Notes under the pieces: model-generated | The model's input: the letters and a program-made list of their open reading frames with translations, nothing else | Told to the model about the DNA's origin: nothing | Database searches by the model: none | Translations under genes and position numbers: made by a program | Shown here: one piece after another, positions 16,387 through 24,702 of the stretch | How positions within the stretch are numbered: position 1 is the stretch's first letter | Layout: every line of letters starts with the position of its first letter | Source: JAXLSZ01 sp046330315 | GTDB lineage: Bacteria; Actinomycetota; Thermoleophilia; Solirubrobacterales; 70-9 | NCBI GenBank assembly: GCA_046330315.1 | Contig: JAXLSZ010000012.1 | Coordinates: 1-64,000 of the forward strand | DNA: 64,000 nt | Reading direction: 5' to 3'

Positions 16387-16668
16387 TCATGGCCGCACCT
16401 CAACTCCGTTCCAGAAGGCGACGTGGTTGCGGATCCTGCGGATCCAGGGGTACGGATGGCGGTAGGTCCAGGCGCCGAGGCGGCTGGTCTTTCCGCCCGC
16501 CTCGATCGTGTAGTAGCTGGCGAGACCCTTCCAGAAGCAGAGCGAGCGCATCGCGCTGCGCTTCAGGTAGCGGTGGTCGACGCTGTCGGGAGGGAAGTAG
16601 TGGTTTCCCTCGACAACCTTCGTGTCGTCGCTCTCGGCGAGGACCACTCCGTTCCATACTGCCTTCAT
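16387..16668 (-). CDS. DUF427 family protein
   Basis: 93 residues from the ATG at 16668, with GGAG nine bases upstream. The family pattern is seen in MKAVWNGVVLAESDDTKVVEGNHYFP and CFWKGLASYYTIEAGGK...AWTYRHPYP, ending with VAFWNGVEV. These small beta-rich proteins have no established function. The 170 bases between it and the methyltransferase stop hold no supported gene. Confidence 0.85.
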   Translation of the reverse strand: MKAVWNGVVLAESDDTKVVEGNHYFPPDSVDHRYLKRSAMRSLCFWKGLASYYTIEAGGKTSRLGAWTYRHPYPWIRRIRNHVAFWNGVEVRP

Positions 16669-16920
16669 TGCGAGGTCTCCGTTCTTCCTTCGTTTTCGAT
16701 TTCTCGGCGCCTGACGGTGTGACCGCCCGGACGGGCGCGGGGATTCACGTCGCGGGCCAATCAACGGTCCGTGATCGAGGCGGGCGCGACCGCCGCCCCC
16801 CGCGCCGGGCGAGCTTTCTCGAGGAGTGCTGGGCGCCCTCGCGACGGCGCTCGGCACCCCGGGTTTCGTCGTTGCCCTCGACGATGAATCGAAGCGCCGC
16901 GACCCAGGGTCCAACCTCTC

Positions 16921-17349
16921 ATGCCACACGGCATCCGTCACGTACTCGTCATCCACGACGGCTCGAGCTCGGCGCGAAAGGCGCTCGTCGACGCGGCGAC
17001 CATCGCCGATGAGCACGATGCGGAGATCTCCGTTGTGGCGCTGATCGATCGTCAGCCGGCCGAGGTCGGCTGCGCACGCTGCAGGCAGGCGACGGCCTAC
17101 TGGAACGGGGTGCTGGAGGAGATGGCACAGGCCGACCTGGCCGAGGCCAGGGGAACCCTCGGCGAACGGGAGCCGGCGCCGCGATTCGAGATCGTCTCGG
17201 GAGCGGGCCCGAGCGGCGTCCGCCGCGCGGTCGCCCGGTTCGGATGCGACCTCGTGCTCGTGCCCGCGCGCGGTCCCTTCCGCGAGCGATTGGCGCGCCG
17301 GGTCCGGCGCCGCGTGACGGCGTCGGTCGTGGCTGTGAGCGCGAGCTGA
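16921..17349 (+). CDS. Universal stress protein-like
   Basis: 142 residues. The N-terminus HVLVIHDGSSSARKALVDAATIADEHDAEISVVALID has the Usp first strand and helix. The C-terminal part (FGCDLVLVPARG then RRVTASVVAVSAS) follows the Usp fold but lacks a complete GxxGx9GS ATP-binding motif, so it may be a non-ATP-binding type. A CxxC (GCARCRQ) at the middle is unusual and could respond to redox or metal. The 250 bases upstream contain no gene. Confidence 0.7.
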   Translation: MPHGIRHVLVIHDGSSSARKALVDAATIADEHDAEISVVALIDRQPAEVGCARCRQATAYWNGVLEEMAQADLAEARGTLGEREPAPRFEIVSGAGPSGVRRAVARFGCDLVLVPARGPFRERLARRVRRRVTASVVAVSAS

Positions 17350-17417
17350 GGCGCGAAGCCCACCGCGGCGGCCACTGTCGCTGCCGGTCCTCGCCCCGGG
17401 CCCTGGGTCCCGGCGTG

Positions 17418-17445
17418 CCCGGGCGCCCGAGAGCGGGCGCCCGGG
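17418..17445. terminator. Bidirectional hairpin between convergent genes
   Basis: Perfect 12-bp stem CCCGGGCGCCCG / CGGGCGCCCGGG with an AGAG loop, placed between the Usp-like gene stop (17349) and the cupin gene stop (17453). No T-tract, but position and stability suit a transcription barrier. Confidence 0.7.
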
Positions 17446-17452
17446 CGTTCGC

Positions 17453-17839
17453 TCAGGAGGACTCCGACTGCATCTCGGCCATGTTCCTGGTCACGACCTC
17501 CATCGTGCGGCCCAGTTCCTCGCTGGGGCTGAACTCGACAACCTGGGTGCCGGCGTAGAGGACCGGCGTGTGCCCGGGGCCGACGTAGTAGGCGTCTCCG
17601 GTCTCGAAGACCTCCTCTCCGTCCGTCGAGCGAAATGCGACCTTGCCCTCGATCACGTAGCCCATGTGCTCGCACTGGCACTGATCGTCGGGGAGCCCCT
17701 TGAAGAGCGGCGACAGGTCGGCGTCCTGGGTGTAGGCCTCGAAGCCGACAGTCCAGCCACCTTCGAAGTGCTCGAAGTGACCTTCGTACCCCTCGACCGT
17801 CTCGTGCTCCGAGGCCGTCTCCTTCGATGCCTTGGGCAT
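17453..17839 (-). CDS. Cupin domain protein
   Basis: 128 residues. The cupin barrel is visible in CQCEHMGYVIEGKVAFRSTDGEEVFETGDAYYVGPGHTPVLYAGTQVVEFSP, with the conserved G-V--G and G-A-Y-GPGH-P pattern. The first motif keeps one His and a CQCEH arrangement instead of the usual HxH, so metal binding is uncertain. Located downstream of the SnoaL-like gene on the same strand, separated by 73 bases. Confidence 0.8.
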   Translation of the reverse strand: MPKASKETASEHETVEGYEGHFEHFEGGWTVGFEAYTQDADLSPLFKGLPDDQCQCEHMGYVIEGKVAFRSTDGEEVFETGDAYYVGPGHTPVLYAGTQVVEFSPSEELGRTMEVVTRNMAEMQSESS

Positions 17840-17912
17840 TTCTACCTCCTGTTCGGGTGGCTTGAAGCAGGCCCTTTCGGCCCGCGCCCTGAGGCGCAGG
17901 CAAGCGGCCCGC

Positions 17913-18284
17913 TCACTGCTTCGGATCGCCCGAGGCGACGTCGCGTTCGCGAACGATTCGTCCGTCGCGAATCTCGAGCATCGCGTTCGCCACGACCTTG
18001 CGGCCGCCGGGGAACTCGCAGGTAACGGTGGCGGCGGCGCGATCCTCGTCCGCGACCGCGTTCTCCACCGTCGCCTTGACGCCGGCGGCGGCGCAGTGCT
18101 CGAACATGCCCCTGAAAACCTCCTTGCCGTGCCGGACGCGGGGGGAGCTCGGCGGGTTGTCGCGGTCGATCTGTGTCAGCTCGACCTCGTCGGCGTAGAG
18201 CGCGAGCAGTGCCTCGATGTCCCAGTCCTCGTAGCCGCGCCTGAACGTTTCGAGATCGAAGGACGTGCTGGTCTTCACGGTCAT
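17913..18284 (-). CDS. SnoaL-like / NTF2-fold protein
   Basis: 123 residues starting MTVKTSTSFDLETFRRGYEDWDIEALLALYADEVELTQIDRDN, the typical first helix and strand of SnoaL-like proteins, followed by GKEVFRGMFEHCA and a C-terminal FPGGRKVVANAMLEIRDGRIVRERD. The cone-shaped fold often binds small hydrophobic molecules; the ligand is unknown. It is divergent from the MerR regulator, with a palindrome between them, so it and the cupin gene are plausible MerR targets. Confidence 0.85.
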   Translation of the reverse strand: MTVKTSTSFDLETFRRGYEDWDIEALLALYADEVELTQIDRDNPPSSPRVRHGKEVFRGMFEHCAAAGVKATVENAVADEDRAAATVTCEFPGGRKVVANAMLEIRDGRIVRERDVASGDPKQ

Positions 18285-18334
18285 CGTGTACCTCCTCGGT
18301 TCGTGGATCCGACCGTTCGGGGGTTATCATGGCC

Positions 18335-18352
18335 CTTGAACCGCGGTTCAAG
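18335..18352. promoter_or_regulatory. 18-bp palindrome, probable MerR operator
   Basis: CTTGAACCGCGGTTCAAG is a perfect 18-bp dyad in the space between the SnoaL-like gene (starts 18284, minus) and the MerR gene. MerR-family regulators bind dyads of this size placed in promoter spacers. An ATG at 18329 would put the dyad inside the coding sequence, which argues for the later start at 18368. Confidence 0.65.
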
Positions 18353-18367
18353 TCAAGGCTCATCGAG

Positions 18368-18841
18368 ATGGACGGATTCCCGGAGCTGACGATCGGCGAG
18401 GTGGCGCGTCGCGCGGGAGTGGCGACGTCCGCGATTCGGTACTACGAGCGGATCGGCCTGCTGCCCGAGCCGGACCGCCTGGGAGGACAGCGCCGGTATG
18501 ACCCGGACGTGATCGGGAAGATCGGCTTCATCGGTGTCGCCCAGAGCGCAGGGTTCAGACTGCGCGAGATCAAGCAGTTGATCGAGGGGGTCGATGGCGC
18601 GATCGGCATGGGCGAGCAGCTGCGGGCCCTCTCGAGCCAGAAGCTCGGCGAGGTCGAGGCGTTGCTCGAGCGCACCCAGGCGATGAAGGGGTGGCTCGAG
18701 GTGGCGAGGGAGTGTGGCTGTGCGACCCCCGCGGAGTGCGCCCTCTTCCCGATCGCCGGTGAGGCCCCCTTGGATCCCGATCTCGCCCTGCGGGTGATCC
18801 GGGTCGAGGGCGGGGACTGTCGCCGTCCGTCCACCGGCTGA
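18368..18841 (+). CDS. MerR family transcriptional regulator with C-terminal cysteines
   Basis: About 157 residues. LTIGEVARRAGVATSAIRYYERIGLLPEPDRLGGQRRY is the MerR winged-helix DNA-binding domain, followed by FIGVAQSAGFRLREIKQLIEG and a long dimerisation helix. The effector end has Cys residues in ECGCATPAECALF, resembling metal- or redox-binding loops of MerR/SoxR proteins. Inducer unknown. The start at 18368 is chosen because the likely operator lies just upstream. Confidence 0.88.
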   Translation: MDGFPELTIGEVARRAGVATSAIRYYERIGLLPEPDRLGGQRRYDPDVIGKIGFIGVAQSAGFRLREIKQLIEGVDGAIGMGEQLRALSSQKLGEVEALLERTQAMKGWLEVARECGCATPAECALFPIAGEAPLDPDLALRVIRVEGGDCRRPSTG

Positions 18842-19016
18842 GCTTCCATCCACCCCTGCTTCCGCGCCGCCGGGAGCGTCTCGGGCGATCCACCGGCGCG
18901 GGCGATCGCGGATCGGCGCGGACCCGTTCGGATCGCACCGCAGGCCTTGCGGGCACGCTGGCCGGGCTGGGTCTGGTGAGCTTCGCGGTCCTGCGCAGCC
19001 GCCGCGCGGCTGCGCC

Positions 19017-21299
19017 TCAGGCCGGTCCGAGCGGGTCGGTGCCGCAGCGGCGGAAGTAGGGGAGCGTGGCGAGGGGAGCGGCGACGGTCGCGTTGCCCCG
19101 GCCCGCGTAGCGCCTTCCATCGGGGTCGCGCCAGCACCCGGCGGGGAGGTAGACCCGGCGCGACGTCGCTCCCTGCTCGACGACCGGGGCGACGAGGAGG
19201 TCGGGGCCCAGCAGCCACTCCTGGTCGGCCCGGCGCGCCCGGCGGTCGGCCGGGTCGGAGAGCCAGAGGGGGCGGGTCGGTGGGATTCCGGTGCGCCCGG
19301 CTGCCCTCCAGAGCCGCAGGATCAGGGGCGCGGCGCGCAGGTGCAGCCTGGAGAGGCGGCGGTAGATCCGAACCGTCTGGGCGTCGAAGGTCCAGGGCGC
19401 GTGGGTCCCGGTCGGCCCGGCGCCGTGCAGGCGGAATATGGGGCTCAGCGCCGCCCACTCGGCCCAGCGGATGAACAGCTCCTTGGTGGTCGGCGGCGTG
19501 GTGAGGTCGAAGTAGCCGCCGATGTCGGTGCCGTAGCCGTAGGCGCCGCCGACCGCGCGATTCAGCATGTCCGGGGTCGAGGAGGCCAGGCCGGAGGAGC
19601 GGCTCCAGTCCGTGGTCCCGTCGCCGGCGAAGTTGCCGCCCTCGTACGCGGTCGACCCGGGGTGCCCGCTGTAGCCGGCGCGGGTGAAGAACCAGAGCCT
19701 GCGGTTGGGATGGGAGCGCTCGTAGCTCTCGATCACCTCCCGGGTCGCCCTGTGGAAGAGGATCAGGTAGCGGTTGTGCATGGTCCGGCCCGTCTCGCCG
19801 TCGTGGAAGCGCATGCCGAACAGGACCTCCTCGCCGAAGTCCTGCATGAAGCCGTCGAAGCCGAGGCCGAAGACCGCGCGAACCTGGCGCTTCCAGTAGC
19901 GCACCGCGGCCGGGTCAGTGAAGTCGATCAGGGCGATCGGCCGGCCGGTGGTGCTGCTGGTCAGATACGGGGTGCCGTCGGCGTGGGTCGCGACCCAGCC
20001 CCTCTCGACGGCCGCGGAGTCGGGCTCCACCCAGGGGCGCAGGTAGGCGATCGGGTGGATGTTGCGGCTGCGCAGGGTGCGGATGACTCGCGCCTGGACC
20101 TCCGGCGCGACGAAGGTGTGCAGGGCGAGGCCGTGGTTGCCACCCGGGAAGCCCCATCCCTCGATCCGGTAGGCGCGGATCGGGATCCTGTGCCGGCGCA
20201 GGTCGCGCAGGTCGGCGAGCAGGTTGCCCTCGTAGTCGGCCTGGGTCTCGCCGAAGTTCTTGACCAGCCGATCCATCATCGGGCCCAGGGCCCAGCGCGG
20301 CGGAAGCGGCTGGCGGCCGCTCAGCGAGGTCAGGGTGGCGATCGCCCGGCGCGGCGAGCCGGGCGCGACGACGTAGCGAAGCCCACGGGCCGAGGCCGCG
20401 ACGTTCCACCTGCGAGGGCCGTCGACGGCGAGCTTGAAGCGCGCCAGCTGGGGCTGGTCGAGGAGGAACCCGTAGCCCCGCGAGGAGACGAACTCGGCCT
20501 GGGGGTAGTAGGCGGCGGGAGGCCCGTTCGGGTACAGCGAGGTGCCGTCCCCCCCGATCCCCCAGCCCGTGAGCCCGTCGACGTTCTCCTCGTTGACGAA
20601 GCTCGAGAAGGCCTTTCCGCGCTGGTCGAGGCCGATGTGACGGCCCCCGAACCCGAAGTATCCCTCGCCCGGGCCGGAGACGAAGGAGTCGCCGAGGGTC
20701 GCGACGCCGGCGGCCGGGTGGGCGTCGGCCCGCACCGAGATCGCGCAGCATCCCGCCGGCGCCAGCCTCAGGCTCAGGGTCCGCCCGCTGGGATCGGACG
20801 TGGCCAGGCGAAGCCGCACGCTCCCGCCGCCCGACCTGCGCGCGCCGAGCACCCGGGTCGCCGCGTACTGCACGCCGGAGCGCTGGCCGCTCTCGAGGTT
20901 GCCCCCGAACAGCCCGCCGTCGTACTGCTGGAGCGCCTCGCTGCCGACCAGGAAGGAGAGCGGCGCGTAGAGCGTCGGTGTGGCCGGGTTGTCGAACCCG
21001 GGCGCCAGGGGGTCCGGCGTCAGCGGGGTCGGCAGTGGGCCTACCGGCGAGCCGCCCGACCGCCCGGCGAGCTCGGAGAGCATCGGGCGGCCCGTCCCGG
21101 TCGAGAACGAGAGCCGGAAGGGATCGCGGTCGACCGTGACCCTCGCGGCGGGGGCCCTGACGACAATGCGGGCCGCGCCGGGGCGGGTTTGGGGGTGCGC
21201 GGCCGCCGAGGTTGGGAGGGCGGAAATCGCCAGCAGGAGCGCCGCCCCCCAGCCGAGCGGCGACACAGCTCTGCCGTCCTCCCGCCGCGATCCCCGCAT
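19017..21299 (-). CDS. Secreted glycoside hydrolase family 31 enzyme
   Basis: About 760 residues from the ATG at 21299. A signal peptide (LGWGAALLLAISALPTSAAA) indicates export. The GH31 catalytic nucleophile is the Asp in GFDGFMQDFGEE (near residue 484), and the general acid/base is the Asp of GDGTTDWSRS (near 560). Other family markers are RIEGWGFPGGNH, GYGTDIGGYFD and LWRAAGRTGIPPTRPLW. GH31 enzymes remove alpha-linked glucose or xylose, or act on sulfoquinovosides. The QDFGE active site resembles sulfoquinovosidase-type members, but substrate is not settled. Convergent with the MerR gene across 175 bases without a gene. Confidence 0.88.
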   Translation of the reverse strand: MRGSRREDGRAVSPLGWGAALLLAISALPTSAAAHPQTRPGAARIVVRAPAARVTVDRDPFRLSFSTGTGRPMLSELAGRSGGSPVGPLPTPLTPDPLAPGFDNPATPTLYAPLSFLVGSEALQQYDGGLFGGNLESGQRSGVQYAATRVLGARRSGGGSVRLRLATSDPSGRTLSLRLAPAGCCAISVRADAHPAAGVATLGDSFVSGPGEGYFGFGGRHIGLDQRGKAFSSFVNEENVDGLTGWGIGGDGTSLYPNGPPAAYYPQAEFVSSRGYGFLLDQPQLARFKLAVDGPRRWNVAASARGLRYVVAPGSPRRAIATLTSLSGRQPLPPRWALGPMMDRLVKNFGETQADYEGNLLADLRDLRRHRIPIRAYRIEGWGFPGGNHGLALHTFVAPEVQARVIRTLRSRNIHPIAYLRPWVEPDSAAVERGWVATHADGTPYLTSSTTGRPIALIDFTDPAAVRYWKRQVRAVFGLGFDGFMQDFGEEVLFGMRFHDGETGRTMHNRYLILFHRATREVIESYERSHPNRRLWFFTRAGYSGHPGSTAYEGGNFAGDGTTDWSRSSGLASSTPDMLNRAVGGAYGYGTDIGGYFDLTTPPTTKELFIRWAEWAALSPIFRLHGAGPTGTHAPWTFDAQTVRIYRRLSRLHLRAAPLILRLWRAAGRTGIPPTRPLWLSDPADRRARRADQEWLLGPDLLVAPVVEQGATSRRVYLPAGCWRDPDGRRYAGRGNATVAAPLATLPYFRRCGTDPLGPA

Positions 21300-21494
21300 G
21301 CCCGGCAGACTAGCGTCCTGGCCGAGGGCAGCGGGCCCGCAATGGGCAACGGGCCGAGCCGGGCCCCGTCGCCGCGCGGTCCCGGCCGAGCCGGTAAACA
21401 TCCAGCGATGCCCCACGCCGAGCCGGGCGCGCTTCCCGCCCACATCGACTCCATCCCCGGTGCCCCGTTCACGGCCCCGGTACCGGGCAGGGTC

Positions 21495-21932
21495 ATGGGA
21501 CGCCGCTCCGAGGCGCTCGCCGGGCTCTCCCGCGACCACCATCAAGCCCTCGCGCGCGCGATCACCCTGAAGCGGGCGAACGAGGAGACGGCCGAGGCCG
21601 CCTGGCAGGAGTTCCACGGGTTCTGGCGCGAGGACGGAGCCGACCACTTCATCGAGGAGGAGACCGTCCTGCTGCCCGCCTACGCGGAATTCGCCGATCC
21701 CGACCACCCGGCGATCATCCGCATGCTCCTCGAGCACGTGCTGATCCGGGCCAGGGTTTCGGAGCTGGAGGCCCGTGCCGAGCACGATGCCGCCGACCTC
21801 AACCTGCTCGGGCAGTGGTTCGAGCTCCACGTGCGCCTGGAGGAGCGGGTGCTCTTCCCGCTGATCGAGGCGGCGCTCCCAGAGCGCGCCCAGGCGGCCC
21901 TTCTTAAGCGGCTGGGGAGCGAAGGCGGCTGA
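21495..21932 (+). CDS. Hemerythrin HHE domain protein
   Basis: 145 residues from the ATG at 21495 with GGCAGGG upstream; an earlier ATG at 21408 has no ribosome binding site. SRDHHQALARAI, FWREDGADHFIEEETVLLPAY, LEHVLIRARVSELE and LHVRLEERVLFPLIE give the His/Glu ligand pattern of a four-helix hemerythrin domain that binds a di-iron centre and may sense oxygen or NO. It ends 121 bases before the tRNA-derived repeat that marks the island boundary. Confidence 0.85.
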   Translation: MGRRSEALAGLSRDHHQALARAITLKRANEETAEAAWQEFHGFWREDGADHFIEEETVLLPAYAEFADPDHPAIIRMLLEHVLIRARVSELEARAEHDAADLNLLGQWFELHVRLEERVLFPLIEAALPERAQAALLKRLGSEGG

Positions 21933-22053
21933 GGGCCCTCGGGGCCCCCGCTGCAAAGGCCCGTCGCTGGACCGCGCGGGCGAGGGAGAGCAGGTGGCGC
22001 GCGCCGGCCACCGGGCCCGAGAGCGGCGGGTCCGCTCGAGCGAGCGGGAGCAA

Positions 22054-22077
22054 GAGGCACCGCTACCGGGATTCGAA
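22054..22077 (-). other. Left att-like site: duplicated tRNA-Glu 3' end
   Basis: 24 bases identical to 26936-26959, the 3' end of tRNA-Glu plus 4 flanking bases (T-arm and acceptor), in the same orientation. Beyond base 22077 identity stops. This is the expected far-end scar when an element integrates into the 3' end of a tRNA gene. Confidence 0.75.
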
Positions 22078-22085
22078 GAGAGTAA

Positions 22086-22167
22086 CTCTGATTGGGCACG
22101 TTTATAGGCTCGTATCGGGCATAAAGCCTGGCTCTGATTGTGCATGATATTATCCTCCAATCATGCA
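22086..22167 (+). promoter_or_regulatory. Repeat-containing AT-rich control region of the DUF4143 ATPase gene
   Basis: A 13-bp near-identical direct repeat, CTCTGATTGGGCA at 22086-22098 and CTCTGATTGTGCA at 22132-22144, is followed by an inverted repeat TGCATGA / TCATGCA (22141-22147 and 22161-22167) that spans the start codon. The stretch is much more AT-rich than its surroundings. It looks like promoter/operator sequence, with a hairpin able to mask the start codon. Confidence 0.5.
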
Positions 22168-23455
22168 AGGGGACTCGACGCCTGGCAGGAGACCTCTGAG
22201 TCGACTAGTCGATCGGCGGATCGAGAGTGTGGCGCTGGAGCGGATGCGCGAGGAGCCCGTGCTCGCGCTCCAGGGCCCCCGCGCCGTGGGAAAGACCACG
22301 TTGCTCAACGCCCTGGCTAGGGCGCACAACGCATCGGTGATCGACCTCGACGACCTCGCCACGCGCGAGGCGGTCGCCGCCGATCCGGCGACCTTCGTCT
22401 CCGGGCCTGCCCCGGTCCTGATCGACGAGTACCAGCACGTCCCCGTCCTCCTCGACGCGATCAAGGCCGAGCTCAACAGGGCCTCCTCGCCCGGGAGATT
22501 CATGATCACCGGCTCGACGCGCTACGACGCGCTGCCGATGGCCGCACAGGCGCTGACGGGCCGGCTCCACCTGCTCACCGTGCTTCCTCTTGCGCAGGCG
22601 GAGCTTACGGGCGAAGGCGGCGACCTCCTCAGGCTCCTCTTTGACGATCCCCTCGCCCTGGTGACACCGAAGGCGTCGAGCACCTCGCGGGAAGAGTACG
22701 CGGAGCGGATCGTCGCCGGCGGGTTTCCGCCGGCGCTCCGGCGCGCGACGGGCACCGCGCGTGGACGCTGGTTCGACGACTACCTGCGCCTCTGCCTCGA
22801 GCGCGACGCGGCGGAGCTCGCCCGAATCCAGCAACGCGCGGCGCTTCCCGAGCTCCTCGCCCGGCTCGCCGCGCAGACCGGTCAGGTGCTGAACGTAGCC
22901 GCTGCGGGGGCGAGTGCCGGCCTGAATAAGCGCACAGCCGACAACTACACCAAGCTGCTCGAGGCGCTCTTCCTGATCGAACGCCTGCCCGCCTGGGGGC
23001 GCACGCTTCGCGCCCGGGCTGCCCGGCTCCCGAAGGTCCACGTAGTCGACTCGGGCCTCGCGGCGCGCCTCCTGCGTCTCACGCCCGAGCGGCTCCTGCG
23101 CCGCGACGTGGCCGCGCTCCAGCAGTTCGGCCACCTGCTCGAGACCTTCGTCGTCGGCGAGGTCCGAAAGCAGGCGAGCTGGCTCGAGGGAATCGCCGGC
23201 CTCGGCCACTGGCGCACCCACGACGGCGCCGAACTGGATCTGGTGATCGAACGCGATGACGGCTCGGTCGTCGGGATCGAGGTCAAGGCCGCAGGCCGGG
23301 TAGCGCGGAGGGACACCGCGGGCCTGCGCGCGACCCGGAACTCCCTCGGGGAGGCTTTCGTGGCCGGCGCGGTCCTGTACGCCGGATCGCGTTCCTACAC
23401 GGCCGAGGATCGAATTCACGTCCTCCCGGTCGACCGCCTCTGGCAGTCGCCTTAA
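22163..23455 (+). CDS. AAA family ATPase with DUF4143 domain
   Basis: 430 residues. The N-terminus has Walker A GPRAVGKTTLL and Walker B PVLIDEYQHVP, then sensor MITGSTRYDALP. The C-terminal DUF4143 domain contains LPKVHVVDSGLAARLLRL, LETFVVGEVRKQ and the PD-(D/E)XK-like end ELDLVIERDDGSVVGIEVKA. Such AAA_14/DUF4143 proteins are widespread in mobile and stress-related loci but lack a firm function. It is the first gene inside the tRNA-Glu-bounded island, 85 bases from the repeat. Confidence 0.9.
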   Translation: MQGDSTPGRRPLSRLVDRRIESVALERMREEPVLALQGPRAVGKTTLLNALARAHNASVIDLDDLATREAVAADPATFVSGPAPVLIDEYQHVPVLLDAIKAELNRASSPGRFMITGSTRYDALPMAAQALTGRLHLLTVLPLAQAELTGEGGDLLRLLFDDPLALVTPKASSTSREEYAERIVAGGFPPALRRATGTARGRWFDDYLRLCLERDAAELARIQQRAALPELLARLAAQTGQVLNVAAAGASAGLNKRTADNYTKLLEALFLIERLPAWGRTLRARAARLPKVHVVDSGLAARLLRLTPERLLRRDVAALQQFGHLLETFVVGEVRKQASWLEGIAGLGHWRTHDGAELDLVIERDDGSVVGIEVKAAGRVARRDTAGLRATRNSLGEAFVAGAVLYAGSRSYTAEDRIHVLPVDRLWQSP

Positions 23456-23640
23456 CCGCGTACCCGCTCGTCGAGCAGACCGCGACGGCGGAGGCTTCCG
23501 CTTGCCGCCCGCGGCGGGAGTGTCAACTGGTGGGCAGGCTGCTTCTGAGTGTCCGCAGCGGCCGCCATGGAGACGCGGGCCGTCGTGCCTCCCTTTCGCG
23601 CGGAGCGAAAGCGGGGCCGCCGGCGTTCGACAGATGAACG

Positions 23641-24567
23641 TCAGCTGGACGCGTCGGGCCCGCGCTCTCTCGTGTCGGGGCCGGCAGAGGCCACTGAGGC
23701 GCTACCGGACCCAATCTCGCCTGCCTCTTCGGTCGCCACCCAGCTCGCGAGCAGGCTGAAGGCCTCGGCGGACTTCGAGCCGGGTTCGGCGGTGTAGGCG
23801 ACGATGCTCAGACCGGGGTCACCCGGGAGCTCGATCCGGTTGTAGCTGAGCTCCAGCTCGCCGACGACGGGATGCTTGAACTGCTTCTCGCCCTTGTTGT
23901 GGAGCCGAACGTCGTGGGTCGCCCAGTAGCCGCGGAACTCCTCGCTTCGTGTTGATAGCTCACCGACCAGGCCGGACAGGCCACGATCCAACGGGTTGCG
24001 GCCGGCCTCGGTGCGGAGCAGGGCAACGCAGTCTCTTGCCGAACGCTCCCAGTCGGCGTAGAAGTCCTCGGCCCGCGGGTCGAGGAACATGAAGCGAGCG
24101 AAGTTGACGGGGTGTCCCGACCCGTCGAAGAGGTGCGAGTAGAAAGCCCGCGCCAGCTGGTTGGTGGCAAGCGCATCGAGGCGGCCGTTCTCCGCGATCG
24201 CCGCGGATCCTGTCATCGAATCGAGCATCCATTGCACGCTCGGGCGGACGTTCTGCTTGACAGCGCGACTGCGGCCCCAAGGGGCCGGCCGCGAAGCGCG
24301 GGCCAGGTCGAAGAGGTGGGCGCGTTCCGCCTCGTCGAGCCGTAGGGCGCGCGCGAGGGCATCGAGCACGCTGTCGGAGGCGCCGCTCAGGTTGCCGCGC
24401 TCCATCCGGTTGTAGTAGTCGACGCTGACTCCGGCCAGGGTCGCGACCTCCTCCCGGCGCAGGCCCGGAACGCGGCGCGTCCCGTAGCTCGGCAGGCCGA
24501 TCTCCTCGGCTGTGATCCTCGCTCGCCGCGAGGTCAGGAAATCGCGGATCTCGCTTCTTGTGTCCAC
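23641..24567 (-). CDS. XRE-family regulator with MmyB-like ligand domain
   Basis: 308 residues. RRVPGLRREEVATLAGVSVDYYNRMERGNLSGASDSVLDALARALRLD is a classical HTH_31/XRE domain, followed by the MmyB-like sensor region (MLDSMTGSAAIAENGRLDALATNQLARAFYSHLF...). The C-terminal HPVVGELELSYNRIELPGDPGLSIVAYTAEPGS is also family-typical. Regulators of this type commonly repress a divergent oxidoreductase operon. Here the zinc alcohol dehydrogenase starts 136 bases away on the other strand, so it is the likely target. Confidence 0.88.
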   Translation of the reverse strand: MDTRSEIRDFLTSRRARITAEEIGLPSYGTRRVPGLRREEVATLAGVSVDYYNRMERGNLSGASDSVLDALARALRLDEAERAHLFDLARASRPAPWGRSRAVKQNVRPSVQWMLDSMTGSAAIAENGRLDALATNQLARAFYSHLFDGSGHPVNFARFMFLDPRAEDFYADWERSARDCVALLRTEAGRNPLDRGLSGLVGELSTRSEEFRGYWATHDVRLHNKGEKQFKHPVVGELELSYNRIELPGDPGLSIVAYTAEPGSKSAEAFSLLASWVATEEAGEIGSGSASVASAGPDTRERGPDASS

Positions 24568-24702
24568 GTCCGAAAGTCGAGGGTAAACGCGTCAGAGCGC
24601 CCGTGGGGTGCCCTGCGAGTACCGGGAACGAGCCGCCCTCTCAGCCTCGCCGAATCGGTGCTTCCCTGGAGGGGCACCAATGAAGACAGCGAGGAGAAGA
24701 CG

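Noticed and set aside
16203..16403. 66-codon minus-strand frame ending GQVDFFSEV
   Set aside because: It overlaps the methyltransferase 3' end, has no ribosome binding site or domain, and is rich in Pro/Gly/Arg.
18842..19016. Possible small membrane protein (GTLAGLGLVSFAVL) on the plus strand
   Set aside because: No start codon or ribosome binding site; the frame ends within the GH31 gene.
19341..21932. 863-codon plus-strand frame over the GH31 gene
   Set aside because: Only its last 145 codons (hemerythrin) look real. The rest is the shadow of GH31.
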